Below are positions 1 through 12,400 of a stretch of DNA of 64,000 bases, in pieces. This DNA comes from Balanoglossus misakiensis (taxonomy: Eukaryota; Hemichordata). The notes under the pieces are model-generated. The model saw only the letters and a program-made list of their open reading frames with translations. It did not search any database and was not told the DNA's origin. The stretch is from contig CM082598.2 in assembly GCA_040954595.2 (NCBI GenBank), positions 868,001-932,000 of the forward strand. The letters run 5' to 3'. How positions within the stretch are numbered: the stretch's first letter is position 1; each line of letters starts with the position of its first letter. The position numbers were made by a program, and so were the translations under genes.

Positions 1-82
1 CAGTCCAAACCAATTGTGTTCTATGGTAAGGTTGGACCTCTCTAGAGGAAATGGGGTGGGGGGTGGGTGGGGTGAAAGGGTT
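1..82 (-). mobile_element. MITE-A copy 1, left part cut by window edge
   Basis: This is the defining family of the window: about 88 bp with 12-13 bp inverted ends (AACCCTTTCACC / GGTGAAAGGGTT). Inside are a second inverted pair (GGTCCAA / TTGGACC) and a third (CCAT / ATGG), so one strand folds as a hairpin. There is no coding capacity. This copy is reverse-oriented, lies in a COPB1 intron 73 bp before an acceptor, and carries a G-rich expansion near its right end. Confidence 0.85.
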
Positions 83-155
83 CAAATCCCTATACAAATA
101 GAAAAATTGTAAAAATAATTTAAGTGTTATTAAATTGTGTTGTCATTTTTTTCAG

Positions 156-829
156 GTGACAGTGAATACAAACATAGCAGATTTGAATACATATCTGAAA
201 CATTTAATAGATTCTACAAACATGAAATGCCTCACCCCTGAAAAGGTAAGTTAAAATAACTAAAAGCCGGTTTTAACTTGTCAGATTTTTGTGAGAATTC
301 TAGAAGTTTGATTACATATACTGCCGTGGAAGTAACATGTAAACGTTTGTGTGATTGGTCTATTTTGAAATTGTAATTTCATTGGTTCACAAGCATGGAT
401 ATAAGCCCCTGTCTGTGATTGGTTTATCAGTGACATGATTATAAAACTGTAATATGATTGGTTGATTGCAGGCTCTGAAAGGTCAGTGTGGATTCATGGC
501 AGCCAATCTGTATGCCAAGTCTATCTTTGGAGAAGATGCACTGGCTAATCTGAGTATTGAAAAGCCATACAATTCACCACCTGAAGCTCCAGTTGTCGGA
601 CATATAAGAATAAGAGCCAAATCACAAGTAAGTATAAACTTATCACTTCTAGAAGATAATAACATATGATGTTACACTTCAGACTACCATTTTTGACAAA
701 TTATATTTCCTGAAATATAGAATTATTAACGTTGAATTTTTTTATTTCCAGGGTATGGCACTGAGTCTGGGCGACAAGATCAACATGTCACAGAAAGTCG
801 ACAAATCCAAGCTGGTTACAGAAGAATAA
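156..829 (+). CDS. COPB1: Coatomer subunit beta (COPB1), C-terminal three coding exons, 5' part outside window
   Basis: Coatomer beta is part of the COPI coat that drives Golgi-to-ER and intra-Golgi vesicle traffic. Exons are 156-245, 472-627 and 752-829, all phase 0, with GT-AG introns. They encode the C-terminal appendage: [36 protein letters not shown], then [20 protein letters not shown], ending KLVTEE and TAA at 827-829. These blocks match the conserved beta-COP C-terminus, including the invariant [17 protein letters not shown] and [17 protein letters not shown] strings. About 107 residues lie in the window, while the full protein in animals is about 950, so nearly 90% is upstream. AATAAA at 1267-1272 and 1445-1450 are candidate poly(A) signals. 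Nothing looks broken; the last residues differ from vertebrates, as expected at this variable tip. Confidence 0.96.
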
Positions 830-2871
830 GAAAAACAATAACAGAAATGAAGGAATAGTCTGCAAGCTAGCAAGAAAATGTTTTGCCAAAAAATAGTTGG
901 CTGTGAAAGTACCATTTCAAATCCTTGTAGTCACACTTCAACCTCCTTCATTGAATTTCGTGTGCTCCACACATAAACTCCAACCATCCATACCTTTCTT
1001 TTGCTACCTGTCACAAAACTTTCTGTGTTGTTGCTTACTGCTTTAGTTTTGGCATGTTGGTTCTTGAAATGAAAAATGGTCATAAATTAGGTATTTTGGG
1101 GTTACTTATATTGTCAATATGATTGTGGTGGAAGTATGGAAAACTTCACTCAGTTTCCTATCATTTATTGAGTTTTGCACAGAAGGATTGTACTAAGCAT
1201 CAATGACATTGTTGGGAAGTCTGTCTGGAACAAAGATTGAGATTAAGTTACTTCTAACCCATAGCAAATAAATTTGCAAATGATGGTAAAGATTTGCAGA
1301 CTTTGAATTTGTTTTATTCTATTTGTAAATCAGAAGATTGATTTGAATGTAAAGGCATGGACACCTGCCTTGATTGTGCAAGCATTACTTTGATTGGATG
1401 TTGCTCACTTGTGCTTTGTATAGAGTCATTTCACTTGAGAATATAATAAAACATGACCTAATACCATACCCCCCCCCCTTTTCTGTGTTTTATCCATGTG
1501 CATTGTGTGTTTGTGTGTGTGTGTTCATGTTTTTGTATCGCAGCTGTCATTACAGTGACAAAACCCGAGAAGTCGCTTATTCCAGTAAAGGATTCATTTG
1601 TTGAGCACTTTAGAGACAAGTTGGCTCAGAGACACAACTTTTACAAATTAAGTTGATTTATTTAAAAAAATGTACATAAAAACGAAAGTAAATCCTATAA
1701 TTATATGCACATAGCGCCCCCAACGACTACATCGAGACTATGTTGTGATCTACAAATCTCCAACCATGTGCGTGATAGATTCAGGATTTTGCATCTTTCT
1801 GGATTCTCAGCCACATATTTGACAGTTTTTTATTCAGCCGAACAAGGGATAGTGTCGCTGGGTCGCTCAAATCCGTTGTTAGCAGCTCAGAAGACGGAAT
1901 AGTCCTTGTGTGGTCAAAATGGTGGACACGCCCCCGTCTGCAGGTAAGAATCTCCCGAATGTTGCAGTTTCATTGACACATGTTTCACGCGCACGAGATT
2001 TGCAAAGCTACCTTTTGTTTACCGTCATTTACATTTAGAATAGGTGTGAAATTCTTGCTTATATAGTACATGTACTTGTAGCCCTGCGTACAGGTCTGTG
2101 TGTTCGCGGCGTATGTTGTGGAGGCCATGTAACGCCGTGAACGCACGTGTATGTACTTGGTGTGCCACGCCCCCTCCGTTGCTAATGGGTTCACGTACGT
2201 CACGTACGTTGCCTTTTTGCCATTACATATACCAGGGAAATCTTCTAGCTATGGCATTGCAGCGAGTGTTGATTTTATAGATAACTGTGCATCTTAAATA
2301 TTCAACAAAAAGAAGCCACCACCAAGTCCCTGTTTTTACTTCAGGGTTGGAAATTGTGGGTGTTTTTCTTTTGCTTCATGTGGTTTCGTGAGGGAACTTA
2401 TGGAGGAAGAAACGTAAAGGGTGCGGTTCTACTAAATTTTATCATATTAGATGTGATCTAAATTAAATTTTTTTGGCATGATGTGAAATATTATACCCAG
2501 GGTATATTTCATTGAATTCAAAAACAACAGTTGTTCATGAAATCTTTAGATCATATCATTGAAACGATTGAAGGCCATGTCTTGTTCTGTTTAATTCAAT
2601 TTTTATTCATCCTTGAATGGAAATTTACTGCGATTCCCGGGAGGGAACACTTAAAATACAAATATAAGCATCATGAAAATCCAGAGGTACCATCATAGAA
2701 ATACTTATATCTTGCACATCATTTAAATTACACTAATTGTGACATTGGTCTAGTGTTAAGGTTGAAGCAAGATGTCAGTGGCATATTTGACATACAAACA
2801 TAACAAACACTTTCATCACGTTCTTTCTCTATCATAGAAAGGATAGTGAGCTGCTATAAAATGTTTCTACA
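830..2871. other. COPB1 3' UTR and intergenic DNA with a CpG-rich patch
   Basis: About the first 450-620 bases are probably COPB1 3' UTR, judged by the AATAAA signals at 1267 and 1445. A run of C and a short GT tract lie near 1470-1525. From about 1690 to 2220 the DNA is richer in CpG than its surroundings and looks promoter-like. It includes an ATG-led 25-nt segment followed by GTAAGA at 1919-1949 (see findings). No convincing coding exon was found on either strand up to the zinc-finger stop codon. Confidence 0.5.
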
Positions 2872-4529
2872 TCATGTGAATTTAGTGTCAAGTTTGGAAA
2901 TCTCTGCTTGACTTAATCGTAAGCAAGGAAGTCTATTTTTGGAATGGGTTTGTTGATGGGCCTTCAAACTGATATTCTGTCGAAATGCCCGACCACACAC
3001 AGCACATACAAAAGGTTTTTCATTTGAATGATGGGTGCCATTACTCATCACACAAGGAAGTCTTTCCTGTGAATGGATTTGTTGATGTGCCTTCAGGGTG
3101 ATATTCTGTCGAAATTCTCTCCCGCAATCGTTACATTTAAATGGTCTTATATTTGCGTGAATCTTAAGATGTGCTTTCAAACCACCAGTCTGTCGAAAAG
3201 CTTGACCACATTCAGGACATATGAATGGTCGTTCATTTGAATGAATGCGAATGTGAACTTTCAAATGGCCACTTGTAAAAAAACTTTTACCGCATTCACC
3301 ACATGCAAATGGTCTTTCATTTGCATGACTTCTTTGGTGAACTATTAGATGAGCACTTTGTCTGAAGCTTTTACCACAATCACTGCATGCAAAAGGTCTT
3401 TCGTTTGTATGGGTCCTCATGTGACCTTTCAGATCTGCATTTCGCATAAAACCTTTTCCACATTCATTGCATTCAAATGGTCTTTCATTTGAATGACTCC
3501 TGGAGTGAATTTTGAGAGTGCCTTTACTGGTGAAAGCTTTTCCACATTCTTTGCATTCAAATGGTTTTTCATTGGCATGCACCCTTATGTGGCTTCTCAG
3601 GTGGCTAATTTGTGCAAATGTTTTTCCACACTCACAACATCCAAAGGGTTTTTCATTTGAAGGAATTACAAAATGAGGAGGGTTATTGGCTTCAAATGAT
3701 TCACTTCTCTCCCTATGTTCTTGATCTGCATGGATCACTTGATGAGACATCAGATCAGCTTCCTGTTGAAATGTTTCATCACATTCACTGCATGCAAACA
3801 TTTCTTCATTTGAATCAATCTTCCCTAGAGATCCTGGATTGTTATTTGCTGTGATTTGAAGTTCATCCAAAACTCTCATGTTGTCAGTAATTGGAGTTGC
3901 CCGTTCAGTTGTGATGTGACCATTGCATATAAGCGCTTGGATGATCAGTGACACATCTGTTGGATGGAAATAAATATTCAGTTCTTCAGAGTCAATCCAT
4001 GTTTCGTGATTGGAGTTCTCGAAATCTCTCTGAACTATGACAACTAAACAAATTGAAGCCCCATCATATCTGTATATTTACTTACCATCATCTGTCAATG
4101 ACCCATCGTTAAATCGCTGATGCAACTTTTCAGTTGCAGTTTGAAATAATCTAGTGAGCTCATATGCCTTGTATGGAATTCTGAATGTTTCATCTTGTTC
4201 TGAATTGAAGAAGAAAACACACACGATAATTGATATGTACATGTATGCATATGAAATGTACCCTTGATCGTTTTGTATATTACAGTATACAAGTTACGTG
4301 GGATGGACACATAGAATCGATGTACATAGCCCTCACTCCAAAATCACCAAAGACAGCCGATAGAATAACAGGGCTACAGTCTCGTCATCATGATATCTCT
4401 GCTCCGAATCCATAGCTCGTGATTGACAAGAACGGACAGTATTGAAAATGACAACTGGGTCATGTACTAACCGGTAAGTGTGATTACATGTTGGCCCGAT
4501 TCAGCGCTGACATCAGATCTCTGCGACAT
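2872..4529 (-). CDS. C2H2 zinc-finger protein, 9 fingers, 418 aa, three exons
   Basis: Exons in transcript order: 4529-4472, 4199-4086 and 3956-2872, with phases 1 and 1 and GT-AG introns. The start is ATG at 4529-4527 (MSQRSDVSAESGQ...). The product is probably a nuclear DNA-binding regulator. Residues 1-110 are acidic/hydrophilic with one predicted helical stretch (YKAYELTRLFQTATEKLHQR) and match no KRAB, BTB or ZAD domain I know. Nine C-X2-C-X12-H-X3-H fingers follow from about residue 111 to 395. The first (FACSECDETF) is separated from the other eight by a spacer of about 30 residues. Linkers read H-[AST]-N-E-[KR]-P-F rather than TGEKPF. The last two fingers are near copies. The tail is short and polar. 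Orthology cannot be assigned without a search. The exon chain is well supported by splice consensus and phase. Confidence 0.88.
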
Positions 4530-6414
4530 ATTTTCTCTTTCATTGGCCTTGTTGTGTTCTTAGGAAAGTCTTAGTTGCGGTGAAGATATCGTACTAACTG
4601 TATATTCCTGCAATACTACCAAAATACTGCGATCGTGTTGTGAATACGATGATCATGCACCGCGTCTCTGAGATGTCAAAGGTCATTGACGGCGCCCTCT
4701 AGTGATGTAAATCATGAATACCCTCTTCTACTCTCATAAAATATAGACGTTATGCGCGTGCGCAGCCCAATGTATTACTGGTATTCACTTCAACAACAAC
4801 AATAACAACAACAACAACAACAAGATTATTAAAAATAAACGCCAGGAAACTTCCTTGAAAAAAAATGTTTGACAAAAAATGAGACTGATAACTACAAGTT
4901 TGGATTATACATTTTTATTTATAACAAATACTTGCCAGTCATAGTGACTTGATGCAAATATTTGAAAAGTTCACAGAAAGTTCCACTATCTCATCTGATC
5001 TCTGGATCTAAAATGCAAGATGTGAAAATAGTTCTAATTTTAGAATATCAGTAGTCTAAATATATCCAAGCTGAGGTAAATTCTGAGGTTTTTTGAAGGC
5101 ATTTCATCCAAAACCAGCTCATGTGTGAAGCCATTATTTTTGCTACCTAAACAGTATTTGACTTCATTCCAGGAAATCATATCACATTACAATAATTGCA
5201 TTGTGGGTAAAAAGGTAGACAACTGTGTTGTATGGCTTCTTTGTGCTGCAAGAGTTGGTGATGCTCTAGCCAATTGAATATGATGCCTCTTTTTGGAATT
5301 AACCTTAATAGCCCTTATAATAATAAAGTATAAATTCAGATAAAAAACATGATATCAACCGGTGGATTGAGAATAATAAATACACCAAAGTTAAATACTC
5401 AGGGCGAGTTTTTCAAAACCTTGTCCCCCGTGTCCTGTGGTTTAACCCTACTGTTTCATAGAATAGTTGGATTAGCATAATACAATCATGGGGGTGGCCC
5501 ATCCGGACAATGCAAACCACTAAAATATCTCCTAATAATTCTAGACTTGTATACAAGTGAATAACATAGATTGAAAAATTAAATTTGACTGTACATATAA
5601 ACAGCCTCGAAGTTGTCAACAAACACTGAAATATAATGTCACATTGATAACTTTTAACTTTCCATTATTTAAATTTAATATGTCTTGCTTGCTTGGTCCA
5701 AAACATAATTATGCATTGATACTCATAAAAGATTGGTTCTACAAAGTTGTAGACTTTTGTAAGACTATATAAGACTAGCAATACATGTTCATGCATGAAG
5801 ATTATATCACACAGTATGAAGATGTTAAAATTCTTAAATGTGACAATATTTGAACAGTTCATATCTTCCCTATGGAAGATATGGTATGAAAATAGTTTAT
5901 AGATTTACTGATAAATTCTGAAATACAGGTTTATTTGCCCAATACCCTGAGGTCATTACTTCATGTACATGGTTTGTGCTCTGTTGAATATTATTTGGGG
6001 GTTGATAGGCACGATGTCATCTATTGACAATTTGTTGGTTCACTTTGGTTTTCTTGTCCTTTTTTTTTCAACTGAAGTGGGTACTCCACTCACAAACTGC
6101 AGTCAACAGGACATACAGAAATAATTCATGATATATTGCTAACAAAGATAAAGTTATTTGTTTGAATTTGTGATTTTCATTCTCGGAAGTGAAGTAATGT
6201 ATTGAAAAAGTTAAACCAGCTAGTCTACTCTTTTGAGTTCTTTACTTCGTTAAACTCTAGAATGGTCAACCATACATTTGTCATTGTTTGTAAAACCAAA
6301 TTTGAAATAGCAGTCTCATGGAAAACCCAAAGGAACAAGAAATGTGTTTGGTTTAGACAGGTGTCCAGATAAGACAGGGTTTGGTTTAGACAGGTTTCCA
6401 GATTAGACAGGTTT
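4530..6414. other. Intergenic: zinc-finger promoter side and anoctamin 3' UTR side
   Basis: Bases 4530-4780 contain the likely zinc-finger promoter: relatively GC-rich, with no clear TATA box. The rest is AT-rich. Part next to 6414 should be anoctamin 3' UTR, since that gene ends there on the minus strand. No coding exon was recognised on either strand. Confidence 0.5.
4791..4823. repeat. (CAA)n microsatellite
   Basis: Eleven CAA-type units with one AAT interruption, upstream of the zinc-finger gene. Confidence 0.9.
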
Positions 6415-9400
6415 TTATTCTAATCCTGCTGTCTTGGCTTTGTCCTCCATTGCTTTTTTGTTGAGTGCCGCTCGGTGCAGAGCTTGACGTGCCAAGTAGT
6501 TTTCACGTCGGATTTCATCCTTGACTTTCTGTGGTACATCCGGAATCAAATAGTCTATCAGCCACTTGAGAAAGAATACCACATGCTATAAACAGACAAA
6601 AAAATAACAGAATTTAGTGTCAGGGACTTCAGAGATTCTATGAATGATCTCAGTTTGTATCTACTGAGTTATGTAAAAGATGCTGTTATTTCCGGGGGTA
6701 CTACTTCCTATTATTGTTAGAAAGTATTTGGTATCATGAATATCTTTTCGCAGTCAGTCTAAGATCTTTTAAAGCTCACCTCAAAAACGATGACAAATGC
6801 CAGTTTGGAGGCTATGACGTGCCAATACTGGATGTTACGACCATATGGGATGGGTCCCCAAGGAGGCAGGCGATAATCCTTGTATCTGGTGAAGTGACGG
6901 ACGATACATAATTGTTATAAGTGCAAACCCTTTGATCAAGAACTCTCCTTTTTAAAAGGGACAAAGTCTCTCTCTTGCTGCCCTTTTCCCATTAATTATG
7001 TTTGATACAAGACACTGATTATGTTAATTTAAATGTGGATATATCGTGAATCAACATTCAGACTCACACCTTCCATCTCACTTGTCTTGTATCAAACATA
7101 GTTAATGGAAAAAGGGCAGCAAGAGAGCGACTTTGTCCCTTTAAATGTCTATGATTCTATCAACATCCCAACAATTACAGTTTGAAAGAGTCGTGTTAGA
7201 AAGTAAGACAGTTCATACCTGCAGATATCAACAACTCCTTGACCAGTTTGAGGCCAACTTTGATCCTGAGGTGCAGTCCCATCTTGAAAGTCGGTCGTGT
7301 TGAAATAAGCTAAGGAGTTGTCGACATAGCCGTACAAGCTTCCATCGTCGCTGTATTGGTAGATGTAGACAAGTCTTGGGATGAATTCCGATGTCAGTGC
7401 GATCACTAGAGCCTGAAAAGACAAGTTGAAGTGACTGTTCAGTGTTTGTGCCTCATCTATTGCAAGAGTACGCAACTATGCACACACCATCTAGGATGGC
7501 ATCAACAGGGGAGGATGTGCCCCCCCTTTGCTAGAATATTGGGGGGGGGGGTTCCACTCTGGCAAGGGGGAATGTAATATCTCCAACATGTGAGTGACAT
7601 ATTTTGTACCCCTTAAACCCTTCCACCCCCAGTTCCCTCTTTAGAAGTCCAAGCGTACCATAGAAAGTAATGGCTTTGGACTGAACCATGGTGGTGAAAG
7701 GGTGAAATAGAAAGCAGACACTTACATTGGTGACCACAGCTAGTTTCCCAACACCATCCAAGATGCCATACCAGATACCTGAAAGAAAGTTTGTGGATCG
7801 TCAGATACTTGTCATCAGCAGAATAGTATCAGAGGCAAAGGCATTATCTAACGGTCAAAATCAGGTTACGAGGTACTTCAATGTGTTTCTTCAGCACGTT
7901 TATACTTGACACAGGATGACAACCACTGAGAATTTAGGCTGTACCAGACAGAACTAAGGGGGGGGGGGGTTTACTCACCAATATCTTGAGCCCTAGCAGC
8001 CATTGGTCGTCTCATCTGAGACGTAAACTTATAAGCATCCAGTCGAATCTCTATGATGTTGTTTAACAGCGCAAACAGAGGAGCCAATGAAAAGGCAGCC
8101 ACGAAAAGAGTGACAAACCCAAACTGTAAAACTGGAAGGAGTCGAGATAAAATTGGAAAAGAATCAGTTGTGATGCTTTCACCCCTATTTGTCTTCCTGT
8201 GGATCGAGCCATGTTGCAACAACATTGAATTGGTTTAAATGGAAGACAGCTTTCAGTACAATCAGATACACAGATCAATAATACTGAGAATAAAGCCAAA
8301 AGTTCCACCTAATGTCCCCTTAACATTCTGTGAATGCCAACACTTACCCATTTCTAGATATTCACTGAAGAGTCCATGTCTGTCTGGTGGTCGCAGATCA
8401 TAATCCTGTTCCCATCTGGTATACTCATCTCCCAATTGTTTTTCTCGTTGCTTTGCATCTCGTGCACTCCACCAATTCAGAAATTTTCTGCATGAAAACA
8501 ATAATTGTAGTGGTCGTAAACAATGTCCCTGACACTAAAATTTAATTGAAGCAGGTAGAAAAGGTTTTGTGAAACTCTGACTTACGGGAGTATGATTTCC
8601 AAGCAGTTGTTGTAGGCTTGTTTTCCGACCATAATGATGGCAAGTTGAAGACACAGCTCTGGTAAGCAACCGCCTGGGTCACACTGAAAGTGATCACAAA
8701 GAGACAGGTCATGAATGTGGCAGTCTCATTTTGAAATTAAAGAATAGGCATTCTTATTGTTATTCATATACAGTATGTCTATTCCCAGATGACTTTTCAA
8801 ATTGTAACTTGCATATCCTAATTCCAACTGTACTTTCAAACTGACTCTGCATAAACTTGAAGGTAGAAAAGAGTTTTTACAAGTTATTGTGAAAAAAAGA
8901 TGACTTTCATCTCACCTCTTCAACTCGAAGTCCAAATATGGTATCATAATCACCAGGGTAACCATTCTTCCTGAATAAATTGAAAACAGACAAGTGTTAA
9001 AGAATTTGGGAACGTTAAGGAATCTTGGCCAAAGTTTTTGGAAACAGCACAACAAAACTGTAACGCTGTATTGACCATTTGGCTCCTGAATGTACAAATA
9101 TAGACTAATTCAGTACAGAACTATTTACCATGGAAACACAATGCATTTAATACGGCATCCTGTATTCACACTGAACAGCAAGGATAATCATACAAGGAAA
9201 ATATGAATGTCTAACTTACGGTCCTTTCAGGAAAGCGATGTAGAAAATCGAGGTGTAGTAGTTGACGAAACTGAAGAGATACATCTTGAAAGTAAAACTG
9301 TCTTCCCACATTGTCTCAGTACGGTGCATTTCTGTCGAATCATCAAACATTCAAAATATAATATTATTATTAAAATTTCATTAGAGCCAGGTCATTATGG

Positions 9401-12400
9401 CCACAACTTTAAACACAATGTTATTGCAAACTAGAATATATTCCTGTTCCCATTTTGAAACTCTTAAAACTCAGTATATGTAATTGATATTTGAAATGAA
9501 GAACTCACCTAGATCTGTCAGCCACACTGCAATCTTTTCATAGATCTGTGAACATGAAGGATAAAGACCAAATCATTTAATCAGCTGAGCGTTTTGTTTG
9601 TAAGACATCATTCATTTCATATGGTTATACATGTAGTTGACACAAAAATACTACACATGCAAGCATACAAGAAAGTGAAGTTGATACACCTCCCCCCCCC
9701 AAAAAAAAACATTCAATAGACATCTATAAAATTCTGTTGATTTTCTATAGATCTTTATAGAATTTCTATGGACATCTATAGATTTTTATGTAGTTTTGGA
9801 TACTTTTTCTATGGTTTGTGTACTTACCCTGTTGAGAATCAGAATGAGGACCAAATTGATCAACGATGCAGTACAGGTTGTGATGAGCGAAGAGTACGTA
9901 CTCGCCAAGTTGTCACCCGTAGCTGCGATAGCGGCGGACACAGCGATACGATAAACGATGACGCCAAAAACGCATGCGAGCACTAAACAGATCTGAAACA
10001 GGAATAGACTGAATCATAAGCTCAGATAGTACATGTAATTATTAGTGACAATATTCAAAGATTTTGTCTGCATGGAAAATGAGAACGTTTTTTGAATTTG
10101 ATGAACACCAAGCTCAGATAATGTATGTGTCAATATTGCCAAATTTTATCTACGTGGAGAATGAGATTATTTTTGGATTTGATAAACACCAATGGAGTCG
10201 CTAACTCAACACTTAACTGTCATGATAGTGTAATACCCATGTTTGAACCTCATAAATTTCTGAATATTGAAAATTATTCACTTGTGGTTTTACGTGTGTG
10301 TGAGAATGTTTATGAAGAAGTGTGAAATAACTGATAACTCCAATAACATCAATCGCTGTTCACTTTTCTTTGCACTCCAACTAAAATTCCATCAGACAGT
10401 CAATAGCATGACGCGATATGAAGATGGATTTCACATACCATAAAGATGATACCCGACACTGATGATACAACACGAGGTGCTTTCTTGTACCCATGGATCC
10501 ATTTCTCCTCCAGCTGCCATGACAACGGCGGGATGAAATGGCGTGCAAATTGTTCATTTGCAATGAAATAAAATGAATGAGTAGAATGGTGACTGGTTTG
10601 AAGTATGTAATGGGCGATGGCTGCTGATTGTTGATACAACACCATTTTCAAAGTACATGTATGTTTTATGAAAACCAAATAAGTCTCTCAATTATATGAT
10701 GTAAGATTACATCTGTTCACAAAATTTGTATTTGATGAAGAAGGGAACGTCAATTTAGAACATTTGAGATCACAATTTTCAACTCGTGAATTGGTATGAT
10801 ATTGCTGACTTTGAAAATGGTAGCAGTTGTCAACAAACAGCAGAAAAGTTTGTCTGAAAGATTCAATCGCGTTATGGCTCTCTGTGATCTCCAACCCTCA
10901 CCACCAGTGGCTAGGGTCGAAGGTCTCAGAATGCCAGAGCATGACAGAATCTTTCAGTCTACAGACAAGGTCTGTTTATTTATATACGCTCACCATCAGA
11001 ATAATAACAACCGAGGCACCAACCAATCGTGGAAATCTGTCCTTTAAAGTTACATGAGGAACTTCATCCTGTAAAGTCGTGTTTGATATGATAACACAAT
11101 TTTCACACAAAGTTAGACCTACTAACTCTTTAAACATCTCTATTTTTCCCACCAAAATGTTGATCGTGTACATAGGAACAAGTCTAAAGTACAGAGAGGT
11201 CTGTCCAACCACTCATAACACAATATCACAGAATATGAACATGTCATTTTCAGATGTGTAAAGTGCTGCAGTCTATTTTTGGATCGATTGAACATACCTT
11301 GGTGACAGGATTGATACGAGTATCTGGAGCACTGGCTTCAAACTCTGGCCGACAGTTTTCCTGTTAAAGAATAAAATTGTACGATCATTTGCAAGATGGC
11401 AAATCTGATAAACCGATCTTCACAGTTTTTGTCAAAATGTACCGGTACATGTATAACCAGACTCTTTGATTGCATACTTCAGATCCAACTACAGAAATTT
11501 CTTTCAGGGATTTGATCTATACTGCAGTGCGAGTCACAACACTGTCAGCATGCATTTCCATGGTAACAGTTGCTAAGCAATCAATACATACCTCTTGTTC
11601 CTCAAAACCAAACAAATCCCAGTCATACTGTATCTCATATTGTTTTCTCTTCCAGAATTCCAGGAACAATGTTGCTGTAAAAAGAATGACCACCAGAACA
11701 GTTTAATCCACTAGGCATTCATCCTGCTGATCATTCAGACAACCTCATTAATGTAAGTATCTGTTCAGTCAGCGATCAACCATGATTGATAATAATGAAT
11801 ATCAAATACCAACAGCAAGTTACTAAGCAAAACTACAAACTGCTGTGATAAAACTATAATAATCCTACTTGTGTGAGAAATTAGAGTCACAGATTTCAGA
11901 AGGAAGTAAAAAGAGGAAGAAGTGTAGATTTGCAAAATGCATTTTGTAATCAGACAAAACTACACTTAATTTATTTCTGGCTTTTATAAAGCACGATACA
12001 TACATTCTATGCACTGTTAATTCTAGAAGTTTGATGTTTTGAGTGTGGGAAAATTGGAACAAAAGTACATCTAGTTGAGGTGTGCCATGGGAAAATGTTT
12101 TCTGCAAAGTTTACTAAAACTGGACGTTTTTGAGGACATTTATTAGATTTTACAGATGTCTACATGTTTAGATTTAATGTCCAGGAGTTCTTGAAAAATA
12201 AACAGTTATCGGTTTTTGTTACCAAAATGGCAAAATTGGAATTCAGTAAATGAGAGAAAAACTATCAAACGACATTCATGCAAACAGAGTAAAATCAAAA
12301 GGAGAATATCAGGAGATTTTTGTTACCAATTCTTTGTTTATCAATCTTACCCCACAAACCCATGACTGCAGCAAAAATAACTGTAGCTTGGTTGTCAAAC

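Noticed and set aside
8123-8131. Alternative acceptor TTTTACAG for anoctamin exon 8131-7979
   Set aside because: Using it would break the phase with the preceding exon; the TTCCAG acceptor 8 nt upstream restores EMVLQFGF.
12240-12300. Possible fifth TM2 variant exon near a CTATCAAAC string
   Set aside because: Translation of the minus strand contains a stop and lacks the LFDN/LW pattern and proper splice sites.
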